Part shown: positions 17,772 through 26,154 of the stretch, piece after piece | How positions within the stretch are numbered: the stretch's first letter is position 1 | Layout: every line of letters begins with the position of its first letter | Assembly (NCBI GenBank): GCA_023398335.1 | Contig: JAEWSJ010000012.1 | Location: 62,001-126,000 of the forward strand | Source of the DNA: Bacillota bacterium | GTDB lineage: Bacteria; Bacillota_I; Bacilli_A; RFN20; CAG-288 | Length of the DNA stretch: 64,000 nt | Reading direction: 5' to 3' | Position numbers and translations under genes: made by a program | The notes under the pieces: model-generated | What the model saw: the letters and a program-made list of their open reading frames with translations, nothing else | The model's database searches: none | What the model was told of the DNA's origin: nothing

Positions 17772-19805
17772 TTATTCGATGTAAAACTTGTTTTTACCGG
17801 TACTTTTTGCGAGGTAAAGTAACTTGTCTGTCTTTTTATAAATGGCTTTTTGGTCATCTAATGTTGAGCACATTTTAGCTCCACAGGATATAGAATAGGC
17901 GATATTTTCATTGTTGAATTTTACTGAGGATAGTTTTACTTTGGAGTATAGTTCATTTATTTTGTTTGTGGCTTTTTCTTTATTACCAAAAATAAAGGCA
18001 ACGAATTATTCTCCACCAGTACGAGCAACATATTCACTCCCGAAGGTGGAAGAAAGATGTGAGGACAAGTCTTGAAGGACGAGATCTCCCGCTACATGAC
18101 CATAGGTATCGTTGATTAGTTTAAAATCATCGATATCTAAAAATAACAAGCATTCTTCTTGTTCTGGGATTGTGAGGAATTTTGTCAGAAGTTGTTTTAA
18201 TCCATGGCGGTTTAAAGTTTGAGTTAATTCATCAATTGTTGAATTGCTAAGAATGGTTTTATAGCTTTTTATGTTGGCTAAAGTAACGGAAAGAGAGTCT
18301 GTTACTAATTCCATTACTTGTTCCATTTCGTTTAGCTCTACATTTATAACTTCTTTTGATTTTAGTATTAAAGCTCCGATTATTTCGTTATTGTCTTTTT
18401 TAAGTGGGAAGAGGATAGTTTGGTTTTTATCAACATTGGTTATTTCTAATAGATGTAAATCATTATCAGTAAGCTTTAATGAGAAGTCTTTACATTTTAA
18501 AATCTTCTTAATTAATGAACAGGAGTAATTAAGTGGAGTAGATAACTCACTACTTAGTAAATATGAAGTATGACAACTTTGATTTATATCAATTATTAAG
18601 TAGGAAGAAGACGGGAATACATTAGAAAGGTGCCTTTCTAATGTATTTGGTAGTTGCTTTATTGACATAGCAAAAGATAAGTCGTTATTTAAGGAAAGTA
18701 AGTCTTTAACGGTTAAGAATAATTTCTTATAGATTAAAGTCGTACTTTTTTCTTGAGCATCTTCGTTGTTTTTGATTTTTTGTAAGATGCCACGACCAAT
18801 GTTGTAGTATTCTTTTTCTTCTTGGTAGATCTTTACGGCGTTTTTATAGTCTTCTGTTTCAATGTAGAGATGTTCCATAACGCTGAAGATTAAACATAAA
18901 GAAGATTGTAAAAACCTTGAGTTTTCGTATACTTGTTCTAAGATTTCTTTGGCTTTTACATAGTCTTTGATGTAGAGATAGTAGCGCCCAACAGTAAGAA
19001 GAATTAAGTAACGATCGTTATTAACACTTTCAACTATTGGTTTACCTATTTTGATTATGTCTTTGAAGTATTTATCTGCTTCTTCTTTATCGTCGTTTTC
19101 TATTGCGACTATAAGTAATGCTCGTAAAAAGAGAGCAGGGTTAAAAACATGACATATCTCATTTTCTTTTAATGCAATTGCTACTTGTTCTTTAACTTCA
19201 TCGTATTTTTTAAGTAGTAATAATTGATTTATATATAAAAATCTAGTGGATAAAAGATTGGTAATAGATACGTAATCTTTGAAGGTAAAGACTTCTCTAA
19301 GGTTTCTTAGAGCTTCTTCATATAAGCCGACGGAGTTAAGAATGTTGGTTGAGTTGTTGGAGAAAGCAACAAAGTAACTTACTTGGTTACTTTTCTTTGC
19401 TAATTCAATATTCGCTTCCAAAAGAGCGTATGATTTATCAATTTGTCCGAGGGAGTTATAGATAATGAAGTAATTGTTAATAATGGAAAGGTAACCAACT
19501 CGATATTCGTAATTATCGAGTGTTTTAAATATATTAAAAGCTTTATCATTAATTTCTAATGATTTATCGATATCTTGTGGAAGTGTGTACCACACTTCCA
19601 TGACATAGGAAAGTGCTTCGCCTTGTACGCTATTTGCCTGTTTGGCTTTCTTACGAAAATAAGAAACATACGAAGGAAATTCTTCGTCTTTTCCAATCAA
19701 AGACAACCCTTGAAGTCTTATTTCTTCTAAGATGTGTTCATTTGAAGGCGATAAAGAAAATTTTTCTACTAAGTTCTTAAATTGTGTATTCATTTTGAAA
19801 TCCAT
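17772..19805 (-). pseudogene. TPR-sensor diguanylate cyclase (GGDEF), nonsense codon inside the GGEEF motif
   Basis: 677 codons in one frame except for TAA at 18006-18008. Residues 1 to about 350 are TPR-like helical repeats, about 370-520 a GAF-like region, and from about 530 a GGDEF domain (TIDELTQTLNRHGL, FLDIDDFKLINDTYGH, ARTGGE). The signature reads G-G-E-stop-F where GGEEF is expected, so one G-to-T change of GAA kills it; the downstream part (FVAFIFGNKE to GKNKFYIE) remains in frame. A truncated TPR/GAF protein may still be made. No Shine-Dalgarno is seen; TATAAT lies 6 bases before the ATG, suggesting a leaderless mRNA. A shorter relative is encoded at 21043-21423. Confidence 0.85.
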
Positions 19806-20090
19806 GTAGAAATTATATCATTATTTGTTTTGTTAATATAATATGTTTCGTATGATGAAAATAAGATGTAAAAGACTTGATTTGTTATTTATTTTCTATA
19901 AATTTGTAATATATACCGAAATATTGAGCTTTTTTACATGTTACATTTAGGTGTATTTATCATTATTTTCATAATATTTAATGACTTTTTTCATGTGTTT
20001 TTAATAAAATTATGTCTTGACAACGTTTAATCATTGTTAATTTATCTTAATCCATCATTGATGTATGAAGAGATATGATAGAATGTATCT

Positions 20091-20948
20091 ATGAAGAAAA
20101 AAATTGATAAAAGAGAATTAACTCCAGAAGAAAAGAAGAAAAAAGAGGAAACTAAAAAAATGATAATTAAGCTTGTAGTTTCAAGTGTAATTATTGTTGG
20201 TTTGGTTTTAGCAATATATTTTACGATGAAGCATTTTGGTCTTACTAGTATCTCGCGTGAACGAATTCAGAATTACATTAAAGGACTTGGGGTCTGGGGA
20301 CCTTTAGCCTTTATATTTATTTCTTTTTTACAAGTTACTTTTGTTCCGATCCCTGGTGCTATAACGATTATTGCGGGAACGTTCCTCTTTGATGTTTGGC
20401 TTTCTTTTTTATATTCGTATATTGGAATGATGACAGGATCTTTATTAGCTTTCTTTTTAGGCAGATGGATTGGTAGACCTTTTGTTAATTGGGTAGCGGG
20501 AGACAAAGAAACAGTAGATGAATACCTAAATAAACTTAAAGGTAAAGAGAACGTCGTATTGTTCTTTATGTTCTTATTTCCATTTTTCCCCGATGATCTT
20601 CTTTGTGCGGTGTCGGGTATTTTACCTTTAAGTTGGTTTGGTTTTGCATTGATGCAGGTGGTAACACGTGCAACTTCTATTCTAGGTACAATTTTATTTA
20701 TGTCTGGAACCTTTATTCCGTATCATGGATGGGGGTTAGCAGTTATCATTGTTCTTTGTATTCTTGCTATTATTGCCTTCCTTATTTCTTATAAGTATTC
20801 TACGGAAATTAATAACTGGTTTACTAAATTTACGTCGCGCTTTGTCAGAAAGAAAAAAGAAGATAATACAACTTTAAATAATGAAGTCATAAAAACTGAA
20901 TCATCTGTGACAGATGATTCAAATAATAATGTCGATAAGAAGGAGTGA
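20091..20948 (+). CDS. VTT-domain (TVP38/TMEM64, DedA-related) membrane protein
   Basis: 285-residue integral membrane protein. A charged N-terminus (about 1-22) is followed by a helix (24-46) and the VTT core: GVWGPLAFIFISFLQV, the re-entrant PIPGAITIIAG, GSLLAFFLGRWIG, and FLFPFFPDDLLCAVSGIL, then further helices to about 250 and a polar tail. DedA/TVP38 relatives are linked to lipid carrier flipping and membrane homeostasis; the precise cargo here is unknown. No clear ribosome binding site precedes the ATG; TAGAAT lies 6 bases upstream of it, the same layout as the divergent GGDEF gene. Its TGA stop lies in the loop of the terminator that follows. Confidence 0.85.
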   Translation: MKKKIDKRELTPEEKKKKEETKKMIIKLVVSSVIIVGLVLAIYFTMKHFGLTSISRERIQNYIKGLGVWGPLAFIFISFLQVTFVPIPGAITIIAGTFLFDVWLSFLYSYIGMMTGSLLAFFLGRWIGRPFVNWVAGDKETVDEYLNKLKGKENVVLFFMFLFPFFPDDLLCAVSGILPLSWFGFALMQVVTRATSILGTILFMSGTFIPYHGWGLAVIIVLCILAIIAFLISYKYSTEINNWFTKFTSRFVRKKKEDNTTLNNEVIKTESSVTDDSNNNVDKKE

Positions 20949-20962
20949 TAAGCTCCTTTTTT
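20940..20962 (+). terminator. Terminator overlapping the VTT stop codon
   Basis: AAGGAG (20940-20945) pairs with CTCCTT (20953-20958), followed by T to 20962. The stop TGA and a second in-frame TAA lie in the loop. Confidence 0.75.
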
Positions 20963-21001
20963 GAATATCATTAATATATATTTAATTTTAGTCAATTAAA
21001 A

Positions 21002-21029
21002 AAATTCGTAATAGTGAGATTACGAATTT
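21002..21029 (-). terminator. Terminator of the GT4-TPR operon
   Basis: AAATTCGTAAT-AGTGAG-ATTACGAATTT is a perfect 11-bp stem; on the minus strand it runs into a T stretch, 13 bases beyond the stop at 21043. Confidence 0.9.
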
Positions 21030-21042
21030 AATTGATTTGTTA

Positions 21043-21423
21043 TTACTTTACTAATGAATTGAATGAAGATAAGGCTTTATCTAAATCATTTTCTTTAACT
21101 GATAAAACAACGGAGTTGAATATTGCTAAATCATAACCAACGGAGGATTGGTTATTGATTGGATGATAAAGCTCAAGAGCTTTATCATTTTGTCTTTTAG
21201 CAAATTCGACATCGATTGAAAGAATGGCTGCAGCTTCTAAGGCATAAGATAAGGCTTCAGCTTCTTTGTATTTAAGAGAAAGTGATCTTTCTCTTAAGTA
21301 CTTAATGTTCTTAATGAAGTCTTTATCAGCTAGAATAGTTTCCCCAAGTACTTCTATTTCTTTTAATGTGTTTTGATTGTTGTTTTCTAATTTGTTAACT
21401 AATTCAATAAACTTGATATCCAT
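21043..21423 (-). CDS. Short TPR-like protein, paralogue of the GGDEF sensor N-terminus
   Basis: 126 residues of helical TPR-like sequence. It parallels the first 120 or so residues of the broken GGDEF protein at 17772-19805: LKEIEVLGETILADKD against LEEIRLQGLSLIGKDE, and EALSYALEAA against EALSYVMEVW. The same Asp-rich DKAL repeat edges recur. It then ends before any GAF or GGDEF part. It is coupled to the glycosyltransferase gene upstream (5 bases apart, AAAAGG before the ATG) and followed by a strong terminator, so the short form seems to be the finished gene, not a random break. Role unknown. Confidence 0.65.
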   Translation of the reverse strand: MDIKFIELVNKLENNNQNTLKEIEVLGETILADKDFIKNIKYLRERSLSLKYKEAEALSYALEAAAILSIDVEFAKRQNDKALELYHPINNQSSVGYDLAIFNSVVLSVKENDLDKALSSFNSLVK

Positions 21424-21428
21424 ATTTT

Positions 21429-22571
21429 TTATTTCCTTTTCTTATTTTCTATTATTGTTAAATACATATCTTCCATTTGTTTCATGCAGTTGTCGAAGTT
21501 GAAACGTGCGGTAAAACCCGTGTATTTTTGTCTGCATTCTTCTTTTTCTTCTGGGTGTTCAATCCAGTAGTCAATCTTTTTAGCGAGATCTTTTGGGGCA
21601 TCATCTTTAAAAAGATTGTTTGGTGTTAAGGCGAATTCGGAAACGCCACTGCGTTTCGAATCGTTAACAATTGGAACAAGTCCACAACTAATTGCTTCCA
21701 TACAGGAGATTGGTTCAATATCAATCTTAGCTGGGTGAACATATAAGTCACAGGCGTTAATTAGTTTTACCATTGTTTCTCTATCGTAGAAACCAATGAC
21801 TGGTGGATTTGGTAATGTTGAACCTTCTTCAATTATTTTTTCTTTTAATGGTCCGTCACCGGCGAAGAAGAGTTGAATGTCATTTTTATATTTGGAGTAT
21901 CTAATAGCGTTAATTAAGATATCATGCGATTTTTCTTTTGATAAACGTCCGGTGAAGAGTATTAAGATTTTATCTTTATACTTTTCTTCTCGTTCGGTGT
22001 TTTCTAAATGGTGAAAGTTACTTTTAACTCCGTTTGAAATAACATGTCCTGGAGTTGGCCCGACAATTTTTTCAAATGTGGTACGGATGAACTGTGAAGG
22101 ATAATGAATTCCATCGCAGTAGCGATAGAGTTTCTTATAGAAGTTTTTATATAACATCTTATTGGCGAACTTTAAGTTCATAATAAAGAAGTGGTTAGAA
22201 ACATTTTCTGCTTGGCAATGGAATCCCGCGGTAAGTGGAATGTGATGTTTATGGGCGTATTTAGCACAGTACTTTCCTAACATTAACGGCATCATAATAT
22301 GACAAACATCAATATCTTTAAAGGCGGCTTCTACTACTTTTTTATCCGCTCTTGCAAGTGAGACTCCGTTTTTAGCAACATAGTTATTAAAAGGACCGAC
22401 GTTTATTGTTGGACAAACATAGAAGCCTTCTTCTCCTATCTTATCTTTATCGCAGCAGAGGACTCGTACTTCGTGTCCTTGTTGTTTTAAATAGTTCATT
22501 ACATTCATGGCAGCGATTGTTGTGCCGTTATTTGCTTTGCCTAAAACATCGCAAACAAATAGTATTTTCAT
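21429..22571 (-). CDS. Glycosyltransferase family 4, probably glycolipid-forming
   Basis: 380-residue GT-B enzyme of family GT4. N-terminal VCDVLGKANNGTTIAA binds the acceptor loop region; the C-terminal half has LFTGRLSKEKSHDILINA, the KxPPVIGFYDRE segment, and the donor-binding DLYVHPAKIDIEPISCMEA (the E-x7-E motif). It resembles the monoglucosyldiacylglycerol synthases of Mollicutes and Firmicutes, which put a sugar on diacylglycerol at the cytoplasmic membrane face; that substrate is inferred from similarity as I remember it. GGAG precedes the ATG. It shares an operon with the short TPR protein. Confidence 0.8.
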   Translation of the reverse strand: MKILFVCDVLGKANNGTTIAAMNVMNYLKQQGHEVRVLCCDKDKIGEEGFYVCPTINVGPFNNYVAKNGVSLARADKKVVEAAFKDIDVCHIMMPLMLGKYCAKYAHKHHIPLTAGFHCQAENVSNHFFIMNLKFANKMLYKNFYKKLYRYCDGIHYPSQFIRTTFEKIVGPTPGHVISNGVKSNFHHLENTEREEKYKDKILILFTGRLSKEKSHDILINAIRYSKYKNDIQLFFAGDGPLKEKIIEEGSTLPNPPVIGFYDRETMVKLINACDLYVHPAKIDIEPISCMEAISCGLVPIVNDSKRSGVSEFALTPNNLFKDDAPKDLAKKIDYWIEHPEEKEECRQKYTGFTARFNFDNCMKQMEDMYLTIIENKKRK

Positions 22572-22726
22572 TTTTTGTTAGTCTCCTTTTCTTTTTGTTA
22601 ATTAGTAGTAAGTAGTAATACGTCATTACTTTTTTAGAAAAAGTATTGTAAGTTATTCTTCTATTCGAATGAAGAACTCACGCGTAAACTAATTTTAGCA
22701 TAAGAAGAATGTAGTTGAAAGAGAAT

Positions 22727-22769
22727 AAAATAGTTTAATTTTTGAACTATTTAGTTAGTAAACTATTTT
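22727..22769. promoter_or_regulatory. Inverted and direct repeats upstream of the polysaccharide locus
   Basis: AAAATAGTTT (22727-22736) and AAACTATTTT (22760-22769) form a perfect 10-bp inverted repeat, with a third copy of the core, GAACTATTTA, at 22744-22753. Spacing of about 16 bases between the two same-direction copies fits a multi-site operator. It may also fold as a hairpin. Confidence 0.5.
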
Positions 22770-22887
22770 ATCGGACAATATATGATATATGAGCATAATT
22801 TTGTAAAAAAAGTGGACATAACCATAGATATAATAATAAGCTTTACTGATTTATTCAAATAAGTTATGAATATTACAATTTTTTGAA

Positions 22888-22917
22888 TTGTATTATTTTT
22901 GTTTTATGTAGTAGAAT
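22888..22917 (+). promoter_or_regulatory. Predicted promoter of the polysaccharide locus
   Basis: TTGTAT (22888-22893), 18 bases, TAGAAT (22912-22917). It is 60 bases before the first gene. A second TATAAT occurs near 22820 without a good -35. Confidence 0.5.
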
Positions 22918-22922
22918 AAATA

Positions 22923-22951
22923 AACAAAGGAAACCCTTTTGTGCTTTTTTT
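22923..22951 (+). terminator. Terminator-like hairpin in the leader (possible attenuator)
   Basis: ACAAAGG (22924-22930) pairs with CCTTTTGT (22935-22942, one bulge) and is followed by GC and seven T. It lies between the promoter and the first ribosome binding site, so it could stop most transcripts unless read through. Confidence 0.45.
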
Positions 22952-22976
22952 GTATTAAATTCAACGGAGGATTTTT

Positions 22977-24332
22977 ATGGCAGAAAATAACGAAGAGAAA
23001 AAACAAGTGGTCTATCTTACTCCAGTCGAAGATGATGATGATAATAATAAAAAAGAAGGTGGAATCACTTTCGGTGATATTGGCCATCATATATGGAAAT
23101 ATAAATATTGGGTTTTAGGTGTTACTTTACTTGGCACGGTTGCTGGTGCTGTATTTGGTGTTTTGTCTAACAAAAGTAAAACATCATTTTCTTCTACCTT
23201 TACATATAATATTCCATTAGTTCAAACTTCGAATGGTTATTCTTTCTTAGATGGTAGTTCTTATAATTATGAAAAATTAATTTCAGAAGAAACATTTAAG
23301 ATGGTTAAGGATGTAAATCCTACAAAATATAAAGAAGTTGATATTGAAAAAATATTTACAAAATCAACTGATGATATTTCTATTACTCAGTTTAAGCAAA
23401 AAGAAACTGTGGATGGTAAGGAAGTAGAAACTGTTGTTCCATTTAAATATACAATTACTTCGAAACTTAGTTATTTTAATGGAGACAGTGTTTTGGCTAA
23501 AAACTTTATTGTTGATCTTGTTGGAACAGCATTAACTATCTCTAATAATGCGGTTGATAATATGTCAACAAATTCCTATCTTGCCTCTTATCAATATGCT
23601 AAATCATATTATGAAAGAATAAATTCGTTAAATTCACAATATAATTATATTGTCGACTCATACGCCGGAATTATTGATGCTTATGGTAGTTCACTTAAAT
23701 ATGAAACAAAACTTGTTTCAACATATTTAAGTGAATTTAAGAGCTGTTTTAATGATAAAATTAATTATTTCTATAACACTGTAGATTCTAAGGGTTATAC
23801 AATTTATAATCCTACTTTATTATCTTATTTAACAAATCAAAAAACCGCATATGAATTAGATTTAAAACAAAATAATGATTTAATTACAGATTTAACAAAG
23901 TTAAGAGATGAAACATTACAAAAGATTAATGATGCTGGTATTACTTCTGTTCAAAGCGAATTATTAACTAGCATTAATAATCAAATTGCTAGTCTTGTTA
24001 CTTCTAATAATGATTTAACTTATAAAATTAAAGCAATTGATTTAAAAATTGCGAATATTAATGTTAATAAAACATCTGAACAAAATGAGTTTGATGCTTT
24101 GATGTCTGAAGTAAAAACCGATTTAGAAACATATTCAAATACATTTAAACAAGTTGCTTCCTATGTTTATAAAGATAATTCAAATATAAGTTATGTATAT
24201 CCATCAAAGATATTAGTAACTTCAGGAGCTAACTGGATTTTATATACCGGTGTAGGTTTACTTGTTGGTTTTGTTGTATCAGCCTTTGTAGTTAGCTGTG
24301 TTGGTCAATCAAAGAAAAAGGAAGCAAAATAA
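22977..24332 (+). CDS. Wzz-like polysaccharide chain-length determinant
   Basis: 451-residue polysaccharide co-polymerase, first gene of the surface-polysaccharide locus. A polar acidic N-terminus precedes membrane helix 1 (about 45-63, WVLGVTLLGTVAGAVFGVL); a long extracytoplasmic part with coiled-coil stretches (about 280-390) leads to helix 2 (about 413-436, WILYTGVGLLVGFVVSAFVV). Two flanking helices with an outside helical domain are the Wzz/CapA layout; it would set polymer length with the Wzy-like protein. No tyrosine kinase partner is encoded in the locus. CGGAGG precedes the ATG. Confidence 0.8.
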   Translation: MAENNEEKKQVVYLTPVEDDDDNNKKEGGITFGDIGHHIWKYKYWVLGVTLLGTVAGAVFGVLSNKSKTSFSSTFTYNIPLVQTSNGYSFLDGSSYNYEKLISEETFKMVKDVNPTKYKEVDIEKIFTKSTDDISITQFKQKETVDGKEVETVVPFKYTITSKLSYFNGDSVLAKNFIVDLVGTALTISNNAVDNMSTNSYLASYQYAKSYYERINSLNSQYNYIVDSYAGIIDAYGSSLKYETKLVSTYLSEFKSCFNDKINYFYNTVDSKGYTIYNPTLLSYLTNQKTAYELDLKQNNDLITDLTKLRDETLQKINDAGITSVQSELLTSINNQIASLVTSNNDLTYKIKAIDLKIANINVNKTSEQNEFDALMSEVKTDLETYSNTFKQVASYVYKDNSNISYVYPSKILVTSGANWILYTGVGLLVGFVVSAFVVSCVGQSKKKEAK

Positions 24333-24361
24333 TTTATTATTTTTAGAAAGTAAATGTAAAA

Positions 24362-25087
24362 ATGGCTAAAAAAAAGAAAGTATATAAAGATATCAATGAT
24401 ATCATGCAAGATGATAAAATTGAGTTCGATACAACTGTTGAGCTTAATCTTTTGCAACTCACAAGAAAAGATTTGCAAAAAAGATACTTTTATAGATTTT
24501 TTAAAAGATCATTTGATATTATTTTTTCCTTAACAGTTTTAATTATCATGTCTTTACCGATGTCAATCATTGCAGTTTGTATCAAGTGCACTGATGGTGG
24601 TTCTGTTTTCTTTAAACAAGATAGAGTAGGTGGGCATGGTGAAATATTTAAAATGATTAAGTTTAGAAGCATGTGTGTTGATGCTGAACAAAAGCTTGAA
24701 GAACTTAAGGATTTAAACGAAGCCCAAGGTTTGTTATTCAAAATGAAGAACGACCCAAGAGTAACAAAAATAGGTAAGTTTATTAGAAAAACATCTTTGG
24801 ATGAATTTCCTCAGTTCTTTAACGTTTTAACTGGACATATGTCTGTAGTTGGTCCACGACCACCACTTGTGTCTGAAGTTAAGTTATACAATTTATACCA
24901 AAAACAAAGACTTATTGTGAATCCAGGAATTACTTGTTACTGGCAAGTATCAGGAAGATCAAATATAGGATTTAATGAAATGGTTAAACTTGATATTCAA
25001 TATATTAAAGAACGTGGATTGTGGACGGATTTTAAAGTGATTTGTAAGACAATTCCAGCGGTTCTATCACATAAAGGAGCGGAGTAA
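24362..25087 (+). CDS. Undecaprenyl-phosphate sugar-1-phosphate transferase (initiating)
   Basis: 241 residues. It places the first sugar phosphate on undecaprenyl phosphate at the cytoplasmic face. One membrane helix (about 48-70) with the basic KRSFD entry is followed by the catalytic bacterial sugar transferase domain: QDRVGGHGEIFKMIKFRSM, TKIGKFIRKTSLDEFPQ, GHMSVVGPRPPL, PGITCYWQVSGRS. This is the short form without the extra N-terminal membrane domain of WbaP. The sugar (Glc, Gal or GlcNAc type) cannot be read from sequence. It follows the Wzz-like gene by 29 bases. Confidence 0.93.
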   Translation: MAKKKKVYKDINDIMQDDKIEFDTTVELNLLQLTRKDLQKRYFYRFFKRSFDIIFSLTVLIIMSLPMSIIAVCIKCTDGGSVFFKQDRVGGHGEIFKMIKFRSMCVDAEQKLEELKDLNEAQGLLFKMKNDPRVTKIGKFIRKTSLDEFPQFFNVLTGHMSVVGPRPPLVSEVKLYNLYQKQRLIVNPGITCYWQVSGRSNIGFNEMVKLDIQYIKERGLWTDFKVICKTIPAVLSHKGAE

Positions 25088-25094
25088 ATTTTTT

Positions 25095-26153
25095 ATGTCG
25101 GATTTATGTGTTCTAATAATGGCTGGTGGTTCAGGGGAAAGATTTTGGCCATTATCTACTAAACAAAAGCCTAAGCAATTACTACATATTTTTTCTGAAA
25201 AATCTTTACTAAGAAAAACTTATGAAAGGGTCTTACCTATTGTGAGCAAAGGCAATATTTTTATATGCACAAATGAAATGCAAGTTCCTGAACTAAAGAA
25301 TGATTTACCTGAAATTAATGATAAAAATATAATCATCGAGCCTATGTTTAAAGATACAGCAGCTGCAATAGGATATGGGTCTTTAATTATAAATAAATAT
25401 TTTGAGAATCCTACAATTGTGGTTTTGGCATCTGATCATTTAATTAAAGATGAAGATGAGTTTAGAAAAGTAATCTTAATAGCGGAATCTGAGGCAAATA
25501 AAGGAAATATAATTACATTAGGAATAACGCCAACTTACCCAGAGACAGGATATGGATATATTCAAGTAGATAATAACGAATTAAATATTCTAACTAAGTC
25601 ATTAGGTTTTAAGGAAAAGCCGAAATTTGATTTGGCAAAAGAATACTTTGAATCAAAAAAATATTTGTGGAACAGCGGGATGTTTATATTTAATTACTCA
25701 ACAATTATGAAGTCTTTTGAAGAATATGCTTATTCACATTATAAAGTTTTTAAAGAAATTGATGAAGTTATTGATAAAAACGAAGGACTAGTTACTACAA
25801 ATAAAGTAAAACAATATTTTGATAAATTTGAAAAAAAATCAATTGATTTTGCAGTTATGGAAAAAGCAAATAATATTTACGTTATTCCTTCTTCTTTTGG
25901 CTGGAACGATGTTGGAAGCTATGAGGCTTTTGATGAATTATTTGATAAAGATGAATGCGGAAATGTTGTTGTAAATTCTAAAGTCTGTTATGTAGATTCA
26001 AGAAACAATATAATTATTTCACAAGGCAATAAATTAAATGTTAATCTTTTAGGAATATCAAATAAAGTTGTCGCTATTACATCTGATAATATTTTGATAT
26101 GTGATAAGAACAAGGTTCAAGAGATAAAAGAACTATTAAAGAAGGTGAAATAA
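25095..26153 (+). CDS. manC: Mannose-1-phosphate guanylyltransferase
   Basis: 352 residues. Makes GDP-mannose from mannose 1-phosphate and GTP. The nucleotide-binding signature IMAGGSGERFWPLS (about 8-21) with KQKPKQLL, the PxxKDTAAAIG segment and the FxEKP motif (GFKEKPKFDLAKEY) are all present; SSFGWNDVGSYEA marks the family end. It lacks the C-terminal isomerase domain of bifunctional ManC/AlgA; that job is done by the next gene. It starts 8 bases after the transferase gene. No phosphomannomutase is present in the locus, so one must come from elsewhere. Confidence 0.93.
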   Translation: MSDLCVLIMAGGSGERFWPLSTKQKPKQLLHIFSEKSLLRKTYERVLPIVSKGNIFICTNEMQVPELKNDLPEINDKNIIIEPMFKDTAAAIGYGSLIINKYFENPTIVVLASDHLIKDEDEFRKVILIAESEANKGNIITLGITPTYPETGYGYIQVDNNELNILTKSLGFKEKPKFDLAKEYFESKKYLWNSGMFIFNYSTIMKSFEEYAYSHYKVFKEIDEVIDKNEGLVTTNKVKQYFDKFEKKSIDFAVMEKANNIYVIPSSFGWNDVGSYEAFDELFDKDECGNVVVNSKVCYVDSRNNIIISQGNKLNVNLLGISNKVVAITSDNILICDKNKVQEIKELLKKVK

Positions 26154-26154
26154 T

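Noticed and set aside
22977..24332. Tyrosine kinase partner for the Wzz-like protein
   Set aside because: No Walker A/B kinase of the CapB/Wze type is encoded in or near the locus.
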